The notes under the pieces are model-generated. The model saw only the letters and a list, made by a program, of their open reading frames with translations. It was not told where the DNA came from and did no database searches. A stretch of DNA of 36,935 nt from Listeria aquatica FSL S10-1188 (lineage in GTDB: Bacteria; Bacillota; Bacilli; Lactobacillales; Listeriaceae), in assembly GCF_000525795.1 (NCBI RefSeq), contig NZ_AOCG01000019.1, forward strand, positions 1 to 36,935, read 5' to 3'. Each line of letters begins with the position of its first letter. The first letter of the stretch is position 1. The translations under genes and the position numbers were made by a program. Positions 17,490 through 25,428 of the stretch are shown here, piece by piece.

Positions 17490-17547
17490 AAGCAGAAATT
17501 TTTGGATGAGTGACTTATAAACCCATCTAAGAATTTCTGCTTTTTTA
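17490..17547 (+). terminator. terminator after the hypothetical membrane protein
   Basis: AAGCAGAAATTTTTGGATG pairs with CATCTAAGAATTTCTGCTT (one mismatch/bulge region) and is followed by TTTT. Confidence 0.75.
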
Positions 17548-17697
17548 AATTGTTTAGCTGAGTTTTTTGTTATTTAAAATGATTGTGGATGGAAAAGGGG
17601 ATTTGAGTTTTAGTCAATCAAATGGAGTATTTTTATAGTATGTAGTCACCTTGATGAAGTGGATGGTTTGCTGTTTTGAGTAGTTATCCCGAATGAT

Positions 17698-17920
17698 TTA
17701 TTTCTTTGTTTTTGAACGGAATTTAGGGATAATAAATCCTGCTAACCATCCTAAAATAGCGGAAATAGCGATGACCATGAATAATGGGATCGACATTTGA
17801 CCGAATAAAAAGTGAATGGTTACGTGTTGTCGATTAAAGACCATAAATAAAATAATTAAGGCAATGAGTATAATGTTGACAATAAGTTTAATGGAGATTT
17901 TTTTTAGATTCGTTTTCCAA
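17698..17920 (-). CDS. LapA-domain small membrane protein, frameshifted near its start
   Basis: Two hydrophobic segments (IVNIILIALIILFMVFN and PLFMVIAISAILGWLAGF) with the NRQHVTIHFLFGQMS linker match the LapA/DUF1049 family. The T8 run at 17898-17905 should be T7. Then a TTG at 17920, seven bases after AGGAGGG, starts a 73-residue protein MENESKKISIKLIV..., much better than the uncorrected TTG start at 17937, which lies on the ribosome site itself. Role of LapA proteins in Gram-positives is unclear; in E. coli the LapAB pair controls envelope synthesis. Confidence 0.7.
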
Positions 17921-18024
17921 GGATATGCCCTCCTCAATATGAAAATTTTTGATTTATATCAGTATTCCCGTTAAGTTTTATAGAAAACATGAAGGGTACA
18001 CAAATAAAAGGATGAAGAATAGGC

Positions 18025-18061
18025 GAAACTTTTAAGCTTCCTTAAAAGTTTCTTGTTTTTT
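18025..18061 (+). terminator. orphan terminator/attenuator-like hairpin upstream of the beta-lactamase gene
   Basis: Perfect 11-bp stem GAAACTTTTAA / TTAAAAGTTTC with a 6-base loop, then TTGTTTTTT. No plus-strand gene lies between the previous terminator at 17547 and this hairpin. A TATAAT follows at 18068-18073. It either ends an unseen short transcript, blocks read-through, or attenuates the downstream gene. Confidence 0.6.
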
Positions 18062-18107
18062 GCTGTGTATAATGAGTCTTATCAATTCGAATGGGGGAAT
18101 AGCGTTT

Positions 18108-19025
18108 ATGAAGAAAAAAGTACTCGCAAGATGGGGGATTTTGGTTCTAGGTGTCTTGGTATTCTGTATAGCTATTTGGGGGATTAGCGAAAATCGGCAT
18201 TCAAGAAATGAACTAAAAGCGGAAGCGACTCCGCAAATCAATTCGGTGAGCGAAAAACTAGAGGTTCTAGAAAATAAATATAACGCGAAATTAGGTGTTT
18301 ATGCAACAGATGGGAATGAAAAGATTAAGTATCATTCACGCGAAAGGTTTGCTTATACATCAACATATAAGGCTATCATCAGTGGGCTACTCTTGAAAAA
18401 TCGTACAGAGGAAGAGTTGCAAAAAACGATTTTCTTTTCAAAAGAGGACTTAGTTGACTACTCTCCTATCACGGAGCAATTTGTGGACAAGGGGATGACG
18501 CTCAAGGAGATTATTCATGCGGCTGTAGCTTATAGCGATAATACAGCTGGGAACTTGTTACTTAATGAAATGGGCGGTACGAAGAAGTTTCAAAAGGAAT
18601 TGAGACTTATAGGGGATAAGACGACTATTTCTTCTCGCTACGAAACGGATTTAAATTCGGCGATTCCTGGTGACATAAGGGATACAACAACGCCGGAAGC
18701 ATTTGGACAAGACTTGAAGTATTTAACAGACCCCAAACATTTAGATTCGCAAGCACTAAAATATTTTAAACAAACTTTAGTTGATAATACAACAGGGGAT
18801 AACCTCATTCGCGCGGGTGTTCCAGATGGGTATCTTGTGGGAGATAAAACGGGTGCTGGGTCTTATGGAACACGAAATGATATTGCTATTATATTTAAAG
18901 AAAACAGTAAAAAGAAGCCACTTGTTTGGACGGTTTTCTCCAAAATGGATAAGGAAGACGATTCGTATAACGATCAGCTGATTGCTGATGTGGCTAAAGT
19001 ATTAAGCGAAGAATTTTCATTATAA
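18108..19025 (+). CDS. class A beta-lactamase
   Basis: 305 residues from the ATG at 18108 behind GGGGGAAT. All class A motifs are intact: STYK with catalytic Ser85, SDN (143-145), the omega-loop RYETDLN with Glu179 as general base, and KTG (247-249). Residues 10-25 are a hydrophobic signal or anchor without a clear lipobox, so the enzyme is exported and perhaps membrane-tethered. It hydrolyses penicillins; its spectrum cannot be read from the motifs. No blaR1/blaI genes are beside it, so expression is probably constitutive or controlled through the leader hairpin. A TATAAT at 18068-18073 is a likely -10. Base composition looks like its neighbours, so there is no sign of recent gain. Confidence 0.9.
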   Translation: MKKKVLARWGILVLGVLVFCIAIWGISENRHSRNELKAEATPQINSVSEKLEVLENKYNAKLGVYATDGNEKIKYHSRERFAYTSTYKAIISGLLLKNRTEEELQKTIFFSKEDLVDYSPITEQFVDKGMTLKEIIHAAVAYSDNTAGNLLLNEMGGTKKFQKELRLIGDKTTISSRYETDLNSAIPGDIRDTTTPEAFGQDLKYLTDPKHLDSQALKYFKQTLVDNTTGDNLIRAGVPDGYLVGDKTGAGSYGTRNDIAIIFKENSKKKPLVWTVFSKMDKEDDSYNDQLIADVAKVLSEEFSL

Positions 19026-19029
19026 AATA

Positions 19030-19083
19030 AAAAGGCTAGGACAAACGCTTTTGGAGCAGGTTTGTTTCTAGCCTTTTATTTTT
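19030..19083 (+). terminator. terminator of the beta-lactamase gene
   Basis: AAAAGGCTAGGACAAAC pairs with GTTTGTTTCTAGCCTTTT (one bulge), followed by ATTTTT. Confidence 0.85.
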
Positions 19084-19184
19084 ACGGATTATTCGTAAAT
19101 CTGTTTTGGTACTACTGAGCTTAAAAATAAAGATGGACTTAGCCCTAGAAAATGTCTTTCACCAACATAGTTCATTAGGATCCT

Positions 19185-19343
19185 TTATTCCGACTCGTCA
19201 TTTTTCGGTTTAGCGAGGATTTGGTCAGTAGATTCAGTCGTTTTATCAGGTTTTGGATCATCTGGAAAGACGATCGAAAAAGTATCACGTTTGATAACTT
19301 TACTGTTTTTACTTTCCTCTGGCATATCAGACTTTAATGCCAA
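19185..19343 (-). CDS. 52-residue hypothetical protein
   Basis: TTG at 19343, eight bases after GAGGTGA, starts MALKSDMPEESKNSKVIKRD and the product ends KPKNDESE. Hydrophilic, without a signal or membrane segment; the middle (TFSIVFPDDPKPDKTTEST) is Pro/Asp/Thr-rich and probably disordered. The longer frame to 19406 has no ribosome site. A TATACT-like box (TATAAT on the minus strand near 19372) supports independent expression. Family not recognised. Confidence 0.55.
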   Translation of the reverse strand: MALKSDMPEESKNSKVIKRDTFSIVFPDDPKPDKTTESTDQILAKPKNDESE

Positions 19344-19672
19344 TTGAATCACCTCTATTCTACTTGTATTATAGCATAATGATTGCTTTGTGTAGCAAAG
19401 ATACACACTTGTTAATTTTCGTGTGTAAAAGGAGTGTTGCGTGCGGAGCTTGAATGCCTCTTTTTTTGAAGAATAATTGGCATGAAAATTGCATTTAATA
19501 ACTATGGGAACGCTTACTATATTTCAGATTGCAAGATGCTAAGCTTAACGATAAAATAAGAAAAGAGAAGGTTTTTATAGAAAGCTTTTGAAGACTTCTA
19601 AGTCGTAGTGTTACATGTTCATGCTTTCGAAAATTCTTCAAAACCTTTTCAAGAAATGGTAGGGATTGTTGG

Positions 19673-19864
19673 ATGAAATTAGCAAATAGTCTTTTCATAG
19701 TTTGCATTGGGTTAATGATCATTATGTTTAGTCCTTCATTTGGGAAAAATGGTGCTGCAAGCATGCCAATGATGGTAACTGGACTTGTAATTGCTGCTAT
19801 CGGAGCTATATATGTTTTTAAAGGACTCAAAAATAAAAAAGGACAGGGAGGGGACAAAAAATGA
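19673..19864 (+). CDS. small two-helix membrane protein
   Basis: 63 residues from the ATG at 19673 behind TAGGGATTG. Two hydrophobic segments (LFIVCIGLMIIMFSPSFG and MMVTGLVIAAIGAIYVFKG) are followed by a basic Lys/Gly tail. Its last codons contain AGGGAGGGG, the ribosome site of the next gene, and the stop overlaps the next ATG by four bases (ATGA), so the two are coupled. Function unknown. The 240 bases upstream hold an imperfect inverted repeat (GAGAAGGTTTT near 19567 and AAAACCTTTTC near 19640) but no gene I can support. Confidence 0.65.
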   Translation: MKLANSLFIVCIGLMIIMFSPSFGKNGAASMPMMVTGLVIAAIGAIYVFKGLKNKKGQGGDKK

Positions 19865-20319
19865 AAATTTCGCAAAAACTCTATATTTCCCAAAAAGAGT
19901 GTTTTACGGCCATTATTAATTCTGTTATTTATGATATTAAACAATCAACTGGGAAAACGAAACAAGTTCGACAGCTGCAAGGCTTTTCGTATCAACGGAC
20001 GATGTCGAATGGGATGAGAACGACAACGACGATTAGCGAAGTTGTACCGGATGAAGTGTATCAATTTACGACGGAAACTCTTTCTAATACGCACATCACA
20101 ACTTACACGATCACAGCGACGAGTGAAAATACTTGTGAGGCGACGTACACTGAAAAAATTGAAGCGGAAAAGACAATGCGTAAAGTCAATAATGCTATCG
20201 CTGGTTTGATGTTTGGTTTCTTTCGAAAAAGACGAGTTCGCAATTTGCTAAAGGCTATTGAAATGTCTGTTATCAATGAAAGTAAAGCGAAAAAACAAGA
20301 AGTGAAATCAGAAAACTGA
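19861..20319 (+). CDS. DUF3284-domain protein
   Basis: 152 residues (MKISQKLYISQKECFTAIIN ...). The core (TMSNGMRTTTTISEVVPDEVYQF) and the basic helix near the end (FFRKRRVRNLLKAIEMSV) fit DUF3284, a family of about 150 residues that resembles START-like/SRPBCC folds and is frequent in Listeria and lactobacilli. Function unknown. Translationally coupled to the preceding membrane protein, which suggests they act together at the membrane. Confidence 0.65.
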   Translation: MKISQKLYISQKECFTAIINSVIYDIKQSTGKTKQVRQLQGFSYQRTMSNGMRTTTTISEVVPDEVYQFTTETLSNTHITTYTITATSENTCEATYTEKIEAEKTMRKVNNAIAGLMFGFFRKRRVRNLLKAIEMSVINESKAKKQEVKSEN

Positions 20320-20390
20320 TTTTAGAAGGCAAAGCATTCACTAGATTTTTTTTGGTGCATGCTTTTTTGTCACTTAATAGAAGTTTCTCC

Positions 20391-20419
20391 TTATCAAACG
20401 AAGGGAAGTAAGCTATAAT
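20391..20419 (+). promoter_or_regulatory. promoter of the dnaX operon
   Basis: TTATCA (20391-20396), exactly 17 bases, TATAAT (20414-20419); the dnaX ATG lies 32 bases further, with GAGAGGGAGAG as ribosome site. Confidence 0.65.
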
Positions 20420-20451
20420 AGTACTACTAAGATCGAGAGGGAGAGTGGAAG

Positions 20452-22203
20452 ATGGCATATCAAGCATTATATCGTGTGTTTCGGCCACAGTCGTTTGATG
20501 ATGTTGTCGGACAAAGCCATGTGACACGTACACTGCAAAATGCAATTACTCAAAATAAAACGTCACATGCCTATTTGTTCAGTGGACCCCGTGGGACAGG
20601 GAAAACGAGTGCAGCCAAGATTTTTGCCAAGGCAATCAACTGTGAAAACCCGGTAAATGGGGAGCCCTGCAACGAGTGCGAAACTTGTAAAACGATTACA
20701 GAAGGCTCAAATCCCGATGTCCTCGAAATTGATGCGGCGAGTAACAATGGTGTCGAAGAAATTCGTGATATTCGCGAAAAGGTGAAATACGCACCTACAG
20801 TTTCTAAATATAAGGTTTATATTATTGATGAAGTGCACATGCTTTCAACAGGAGCATTTAATGCGCTACTTAAAACGCTTGAAGAACCTCCTAAACATGT
20901 GATTTTTATATTAGCAACAACAGAACCGCATAAATTGCCGCTCACGATTATTTCCCGGGTGCAACGCTTTGATTTTAAACGAATCACAACGCAGGACATC
21001 ACGGAGCGAATGGCTTATATTTTAAACGAAGAAAAAATTCCGTTTGATGAAAAGGCGCTCGCTATTATTTCACGGGCAGCTGAAGGCGGGATGCGGGATG
21101 CGCTGAGTTTGCTAGACCAGGTCATTTCTTATGGCTCAGAAGAAGTGAGTGTAACAGATGCACTTGAAATCACAGGATCTGTTTCGCAAAATTTGCTTAC
21201 GGAACTGGTTAAGAGCATCATGGAATGCGATGCCGAACAAGCGATTCAAAATTTGTCAGCGCTACTTGCAGAAGGCAAAGACCCAGTTCGGTTGGTAGAG
21301 GATCTACTCGTTTTCTTCCGAGACATTTTACTTTATCAAAAGGCGCCGCAACTTGAGGAATCACTTGAGCGTGCTGTGGCGGATGAAGACTTTCAAGAGC
21401 TTGCTGCGGAAGCGAATTCTGTGCGGATCTATGAATGTGTTGATTTGCTTAACAAGGCGCAACAGCAAATGCGGTTTTCTAACCATCCTGGCATTTACGT
21501 TGAGGTGGCGGTTGTGCAACTTACGCAAACAAAGGGTTCTATTTTGACTGATGTAAGTGGAGAAGCTGGAACAGAGGTTTCGAATGCAGAAGTGGTGAAA
21601 CTTCAAGGTGAAGTGAGTGCGCTTCGTCGCGAAATCGAGGAACTAAAGAAAAGTGGTGTAAAGGCAAGCGAAACTTCTTCGGGAGAAAAAACAAGTCGTC
21701 CGAAGAAAGCGGCAATGAATAGTAGCAAAGGCTTTAAAGCACCGGTGGGCAAGATTAACCATGTGCTTGGTGTGGCAAAGAAAAAAGATTTACAGATGAT
21801 TCGAAGCGTTTGGAGTGAACTTTTATCCATGTTAATTGCTTCGCAGGCGGCGCTTTTAAATGAAGCGGAACCTGTAGCTGCTTCGGATGATACTTTTGTG
21901 TTAAAATTTAAGCATGAGATTCACTGTCAGATGGCTATGGAAAATGCTTCGTTTGTCGAAACGATCGAAACAAGCATTTCCAAGCTGACGCAGGCTAACT
22001 ATCACTTTATTGGTATTCCAGAAGATCAGTGGCATGATGTTCGCGAAAACTTCATCAAGCTGCACAATAACGGTAGCGAAGAAATGGATGGCGAAGGACT
22101 ACCTGCTGAAAATACTAGTGGAACTGATGCTGATTCGGAAGAACAGTTTGTGACGGAAGCGGCGAAATTAGTCGGTGATGACTTACTTGAAGTAAAAGAA
22201 TAA
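20452..22203 (+). CDS. dnaX: DNA polymerase III subunits gamma/tau
   Basis: 583 residues. AAA+ clamp-loader ATPase: Walker A GPRGTGKT (45-52), zinc knuckle Cys64-Cys73-Cys76-Cys79, Walker B YIIDEVHML, SRVQRFDF sensor/Arg-finger region, and a GGMRDALSLLDQ sensor 2 motif. The linker near 390-420 is Lys/Ser-rich, then a tau-type C-terminal domain binds the polymerase. It loads the sliding clamp and couples replicase subunits. First gene of dnaX-yaaK-recR-yaaL, a near-universal Firmicute cluster. An A6 run at 21781-21786 could in principle allow slippage to a short gamma-like form of about 455 residues, but its phase is poor. Confidence 0.97.
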   Translation: MAYQALYRVFRPQSFDDVVGQSHVTRTLQNAITQNKTSHAYLFSGPRGTGKTSAAKIFAKAINCENPVNGEPCNECETCKTITEGSNPDVLEIDAASNNGVEEIRDIREKVKYAPTVSKYKVYIIDEVHMLSTGAFNALLKTLEEPPKHVIFILATTEPHKLPLTIISRVQRFDFKRITTQDITERMAYILNEEKIPFDEKALAIISRAAEGGMRDALSLLDQVISYGSEEVSVTDALEITGSVSQNLLTELVKSIMECDAEQAIQNLSALLAEGKDPVRLVEDLLVFFRDILLYQKAPQLEESLERAVADEDFQELAAEANSVRIYECVDLLNKAQQQMRFSNHPGIYVEVAVVQLTQTKGSILTDVSGEAGTEVSNAEVVKLQGEVSALRREIEELKKSGVKASETSSGEKTSRPKKAAMNSSKGFKAPVGKINHVLGVAKKKDLQMIRSVWSELLSMLIASQAALLNEAEPVAASDDTFVLKFKHEIHCQMAMENASFVETIETSISKLTQANYHFIGIPEDQWHDVRENFIKLHNNGSEEMDGEGLPAENTSGTDADSEEQFVTEAAKLVGDDLLEVKE

Positions 22204-22230
22204 ATTTTTTTAAGAAGAGGAGAATATTTT

Positions 22231-22548
22231 ATGCGTGGAATGGGTAATATGCAAGGTATGATGAAACAAATGCAGAAAATGCAAAAGGAAATGGCGAAAG
22301 CACAAGCTGAACTAGAAGTTTCTGAGTTCACAGGAACGGCTGGAGGCGAAATGGTTTCCGTGAAAGTAAATGGAAAACGTGAAGTGCTTGATGTTATCAT
22401 TAAAGAAGAAGTTGTTGATCCTGAAGATGTGGAGATGCTCCAAGACTTAGTACTTGCAGCAACAAATGATGCGCTTAAACAACTTGAAGAAACGACTTCA
22501 CAAAAGATGGGCAAATTCACACAAGGAATGAACATTCCTGGGCTATAA
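22231..22548 (+). CDS. yaaK: YbaB/EbfC-family nucleoid-associated protein
   Basis: 105 residues behind AAGAGGAGAAT. The Met/Gln-rich start ([18 protein letters not shown]), then [19 protein letters not shown] and [13 protein letters not shown], are typical of YbaB/EbfC. These dimers bind DNA and are nearly always encoded between dnaX and recR. 27 bases separate it from dnaX. A hairpin with a T run follows (22558-22590), so part of the transcription may stop before recR. Confidence 0.95.
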   Translation: MRGMGNMQGMMKQMQKMQKEMAKAQAELEVSEFTGTAGGEMVSVKVNGKREVLDVIIKEEVVDPEDVEMLQDLVLAATNDALKQLEETTSQKMGKFTQGMNIPGL

Positions 22549-22557
22549 GTTTACGGC

Positions 22558-22590
22558 GGCAGGATCCGAGTATGTCCTGCCTGCTTTTTT
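22558..22590 (+). terminator. internal terminator between yaaK and recR
   Basis: GGCAGGA / TCCTGCC stem with a 10-base loop, then TGCTTTTTT. It lies 12-18 bases upstream of recR, inside a classical operon, so it probably tunes recR expression rather than ending it. Confidence 0.65.
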
Positions 22591-22607
22591 GAAAGTGAGC
22601 GATGCAG

Positions 22608-23204
22608 ATGCATTACCCTGAACCGATAACGAAATTAATTGATAGCTTTATGAAGCTTCCAGGGATTGGTCCAAAATCGGCGGCACGGTTAGCTTTTTTT
22701 GTTTTGGACATGAAAGAGGATGATGTCCTCAACTTTGCAAAGGCGCTTGTTGACGCCAAGCGAAACTTAACATTTTGTTCTGTTTGTGGACACATTACGG
22801 ATCAAGACCCGTGTTATATCTGTTCGGATACCAGTCGTGACCGGAGTGTTATTTGTGTGGTCGAAGAGCCACGCGATGTGATTGCAATGGAAAAAATGCG
22901 AGATTATAATGGGCTTTATCATGTTCTACACGGAACGATTTCACCGATGGATGGAGTAGGACCGGAAGATATTAATATCGCTGATTTGATTAAGCGACTT
23001 CAAAATGAAGAAGTAGAAGAAGTGATTCTCGCAACGAATCCAAATGTTGAAGGAGAAGCGACTGCGATGTATATTTCACGTCTCGTGAAACCAAGCGGAA
23101 TTAAAGTAACGCGTATTGCCCATGGTCTGCCAGTCGGGGGCGATCTAGAATATGCAGATGAAGTAACACTATCCAAGGCTCTTGAAGGTAGACGGGAAGT
23201 TTAA
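22608..23204 (+). CDS. recR: recombination mediator RecR
   Basis: 198 residues from the ATG at 22608 ([19 protein letters not shown]), which aligns with B. subtilis RecR (MQYPEPI); an ATG six bases earlier is the alternative. Helix-hairpin-helix [14 protein letters not shown], zinc finger CSVC...CYIC (near 56-71), and a Toprim domain ([26 protein letters not shown]). It works with RecO/RecF to load RecA at gaps. Ribosome site is weak (GTGAGCG). Confidence 0.95.
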   Translation: MHYPEPITKLIDSFMKLPGIGPKSAARLAFFVLDMKEDDVLNFAKALVDAKRNLTFCSVCGHITDQDPCYICSDTSRDRSVICVVEEPRDVIAMEKMRDYNGLYHVLHGTISPMDGVGPEDINIADLIKRLQNEEVEEVILATNPNVEGEATAMYISRLVKPSGIKVTRIAHGLPVGGDLEYADEVTLSKALEGRREV

Positions 23205-23226
23205 CGGACAATAGAGGTGATTGACG

Positions 23227-23497
23227 ATGGAATCTAGGAGCAGAACGCATAGCAACAATAAGCGACATGCAAAACGGAAAAGAAAAACGCGGATTGGTAA
23301 GCTTCATAAAAGTTATGATGAATATTTGCTTGAATTAATTGAAGTCACGCAGGAAAAATGGCAAAAAGAGCGAGAGCTTTTGGATAGAAGTTTTGGCTAT
23401 GATCCGAGACTTGAATTTGAAGTAAAAAAAAGCAGAAATGAAATACTTTTATTTGTTTAAAGAAGCTAGATACCGTCAAATCAGCGGTAGAAAATAA
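23227..23497 (+). CDS. yaaL: YaaL family (DUF2508) protein, frameshifted in this sequence
   Basis: ATG at 23227, seven bases after AGAGGTGA. The A8 run at 23424-23431 should be A7; the corrected protein has 89 residues and ends VKKAEMKYFYLFKEARYRQ, which matches the conserved C-terminus of B. subtilis YaaL (AKYFYLFKEAKVR). The N-terminus is extra basic (RHAKRKRKTRIGKL). Uncorrected, the frame ends at NEILLFV. DUF2508 proteins are small, helical and of unknown role, always downstream of recR in this cluster. Confidence 0.8.
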
Positions 23498-23506
23498 GTA
23501 TATTGA

Positions 23507-23541
23507 GGGTTGTTAGGTTTATCTAGCAACCCACTTTTTTT
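23507..23541 (+). terminator. terminator of the dnaX-yaaL cluster
   Basis: GGGTTG / CAACCC stem, loop of 14 bases with extra TAG/CTA pairing, then ACTTTTTTT. Confidence 0.75.
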
Positions 23542-23575
23542 AGTTTAGATTAAATTTAAAAAGGGAGTGTTTGCT

Positions 23576-24043
23576 TTGAACCGAGAAATTGAGAACTACT
23601 GGCTAAAATATGCAAGTGAACATCATTTAAATCTACAAGTGCCAGATTACTGGATGTTTGGCGATGGCAGTAAGCAAATGGGAGATGAATTAGCTAGCTT
23701 AGTGCTTTCTGGCAAAAAAACAGGGACATGTGCCGCCAAAGTCGTTTATGATTTAGAAAATGAGAAAATGCCTGTTGTAGGGCAATATGACATTGTGTTA
23801 AATGGGGATGGATATCCGGTTGCCATCATTAAATATACGGCTATTGAAGAAGTCCCGATGAACAAAGTGACGGAAACTTTTGCTCTATCTGAAGGTGAAG
23901 GAGATTTAACGTATAACTATTGGTACACGGAGCATGAAAAGTTCTTTACATGGGAATTAAAACAATACGGGATGACGTTTACTCCAGACTTGATGTTAGT
24001 GTGCCAGACATTTGAAGTAGTAGATGCCAACCCTGTTGACTAG
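23576..24043 (+). CDS. ASCH-domain protein
   Basis: TTG at 23576, eight bases after AAGGGAG, gives 155 residues (MNREIENYWLKYASEHHLN ...). ASCH hallmarks: ELASLVLSGKKTGTCAAK (substrate-pocket GxKxxT type loop), VVGQYDIVLNGDGYPVAIIKYT, and the helix FALSEGEGDLTYNYWYTEHEKFF. ASCH proteins resemble PUA domains and are linked to RNA binding or, in the YqfB branch, to deamidation of N4-acetylcytidine. Exact role here unknown. Convergent with the aldo/keto reductase across a shared terminator. Confidence 0.8.
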   Translation: MNREIENYWLKYASEHHLNLQVPDYWMFGDGSKQMGDELASLVLSGKKTGTCAAKVVYDLENEKMPVVGQYDIVLNGDGYPVAIIKYTAIEEVPMNKVTETFALSEGEGDLTYNYWYTEHEKFFTWELKQYGMTFTPDLMLVCQTFEVVDANPVD

Positions 24044-24044
24044 T

Positions 24045-24085
24045 AAAAAAGAGGTGTTGTTAAAAAATAACAACACCTCTTTTTT
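24045..24085. terminator. bidirectional terminator
   Basis: Perfect 18-bp stem AAAAAAGAGGTGTTGTTA / TAACAACACCTCTTTTTT with a 5-base loop, serving the convergent ASCH and aldo/keto reductase genes. Confidence 0.95.
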
Positions 24086-24087
24086 GA

Positions 24088-24937
24088 TTAAAATTCTTCT
24101 GGTTCTGTGCGAACGTAAACAACATCGGGGGCATGACTAACACGTTCACCGCGATTGAGTTTTTGAATGATAAGCATTTCTTCGCGAGAAAGCTCAAAAT
24201 CATAAATGTCTGCATTTTCACGGATTCTATCAGGTTTTTCTGATTTTGGAATGATACTGATATCATTTTGAATGTGCCAGCGTAGGATAACTTGTGCCGG
24301 CGTTTTGCCGTACTTTTTCCCGATTTTCTTGAGTGCGGGTTCTTTTAAAGCAGCTCCTCGGCCGAGTGGACTCCATGCTTGGTGGACAATATCTAGCTCT
24401 TCCAAATAACGGTGGAGCAGGTGATTGGGAAAATACGGGTGTGTTTCGAGTTGATCCACAGCAGGTAGGACATTTGCTTTTGTCATCAGGCGGTCAAGAT
24501 GATGTGCTTCAAAATTGGAAACGCCAATTGCACGAATTAGACCCTTGTCGTAAAGTCGTTCCAAAGCTTTCCAAGTTTCAAAAAAAGGTTCGATTTTGGG
24601 CCAGTGCACAAGATAAAGATCAATATAGTCCAGTTTTAGTCGCTTCAAGGAGTTTTCGAAAGCTTTTAATGTTTTGTCGTAACCTTGTTCCGTGTTCCAA
24701 ACCTTGGTTGTAATAAAATAATCTTCACGGCTTAAATTTGAGGAACGAAAAAAAATCACCAATATATTTTTCGTTGTGATAGAACTGAGCAGTATCGAAT
24801 AGTTGATATCCGGCTCCAACAGCTGTTTCAAGCGAGCGATGCAGTTCGTTTTCATCGACAAGCTTATAAGCGCCAAACCCGTGTCGAGGCATTAAAACGC
24901 CATTATTTAAACGCACTTTATCTGTAAAAGATTCCAT
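24088..24937 (-). CDS. aldo/keto reductase, frameshifted in this sequence
   Basis: ATG at 24937 behind GGAGGGAAG. The A8 run at 24748-24755 should be A7, restoring KYIGDFFRSSNLSREDYF and a 282-residue protein. AKR catalytic set is visible: Asp and Tyr in FDTAQFYHNE, Lys in ITTKVW, His in LYLVHWP; IGVSNF and the NADPH-binding IIPKSEKPDRIREN near the C-terminus follow. NADPH-dependent reductase of aldehydes or ketones, of the YvgN/YtbE (2,5-diketogluconate reductase-like) group; natural substrate unknown. Equivalent of lmo2700 in position. Transcribed alone. Confidence 0.85.
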
Positions 24938-25005
24938 TTTTCTTCCCTCCACTCCATTCTCCATTTCAGAATACCAAAAAAATAAAAAAATCTTGCACGA
25001 GAAAA

Positions 25006-25039
25006 GGCGAAGCCTGTTTCACATGAAACAGGCTTCGCC
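25006..25039. terminator. long hairpin with parS-like core downstream of dhaM
   Basis: Arms GGCGAAGCCTGTTTCA / TGAAACAGGCTTCGCC are perfect over 16 bp with only CA at the centre. On the minus strand it is followed by TTTTC and later T runs, so it can end the dhaKLM transcript. Its core (25015-25030) is the same 16-mer TGTTTCACATGAAACA found at 1225-1240. Confidence 0.65.
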
Positions 25040-25052
25040 GGTGCTACTTCCA

Positions 25053-25425
25053 CTATTTGATTTCGATGGACTTTAAATTTTCTTTGATGACTTCCGGCTT
25101 CTCGTCCATTTGAACTTGTGCTGCTGTCGCATAAGCGCCTTCCAATATGGGTGCGTTGAAAAGAATGATTTCCTTATCTGAAAGTTCCATAACCGTTTCG
25201 ATGTTCATCTTGGCGCTACCTAGGTCATAAAAAGCGTATAGCTTTTCAGCAGCATTTTTTTTCAAAGGCTGCGTTTACTTTGTCAAAACTTGTTCCAATA
25301 CCTCCGTCATCTGCACCGCCTGAATAGGTAATCGAAACGTCCGCAGCAACTTGACTAATAATATCCGAAACGCCTTTAGCCACATCTTTTGAGTGAGAAA
25401 TAATGACAATTCCATACTCTTTCAT
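25053..25425 (-). CDS. dhaM: dihydroxyacetone kinase phosphodonor subunit DhaM (PTS EIIA domain), frameshifted
   Basis: ATG at 25425, four bases after the dhaL stop. The T8 run at 25255-25262 should be T7, restoring FEKNAAEKLYAFYDLGSAKMN and 123 residues, the size of single-domain DhaM. N-terminus IVIISHSKDVAKGVSD carries the phosphorylatable His10 of EIIA-Man-like DhaM; SGGADDGGIGTSF and DLGSAKMNIE follow. HPr passes phosphate to this His, then to ADP bound in DhaL. Last gene of dhaKLM. Confidence 0.88.
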
Positions 25426-25428
25426 AGG

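Noticed and set aside
19440..19672. A structured small RNA in the 240-base gap before the two-helix membrane protein
   Set aside because: The inverted repeat (GAGAAGGTTTT / AAAACCTTTTC) is imperfect, widely spaced and lacks a T run, and no convincing promoter-terminator pair frames it.
21781..21787. AAAAAAG in dnaX as a programmed frameshift site for a gamma-like short product
   Set aside because: A -1 shift would stop after about ten codons (near residue 455), attractive in size, but the heptamer is read as AAA AAA G, not the A AAA AAG phase used in E. coli, and A6 is short for transcriptional slippage. No downstream pseudoknot or upstream Shine-Dalgarno stimulator is evident.
24246..24613. 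Long reverse-strand or alternative-frame openings inside the LPXTG protein, aldo/keto reductase, dhaKLM and WxL genes
   Set aside because: They have no ribosome sites, have low-complexity composition that mirrors the real gene on the other frame, and overlap recognised domains completely.
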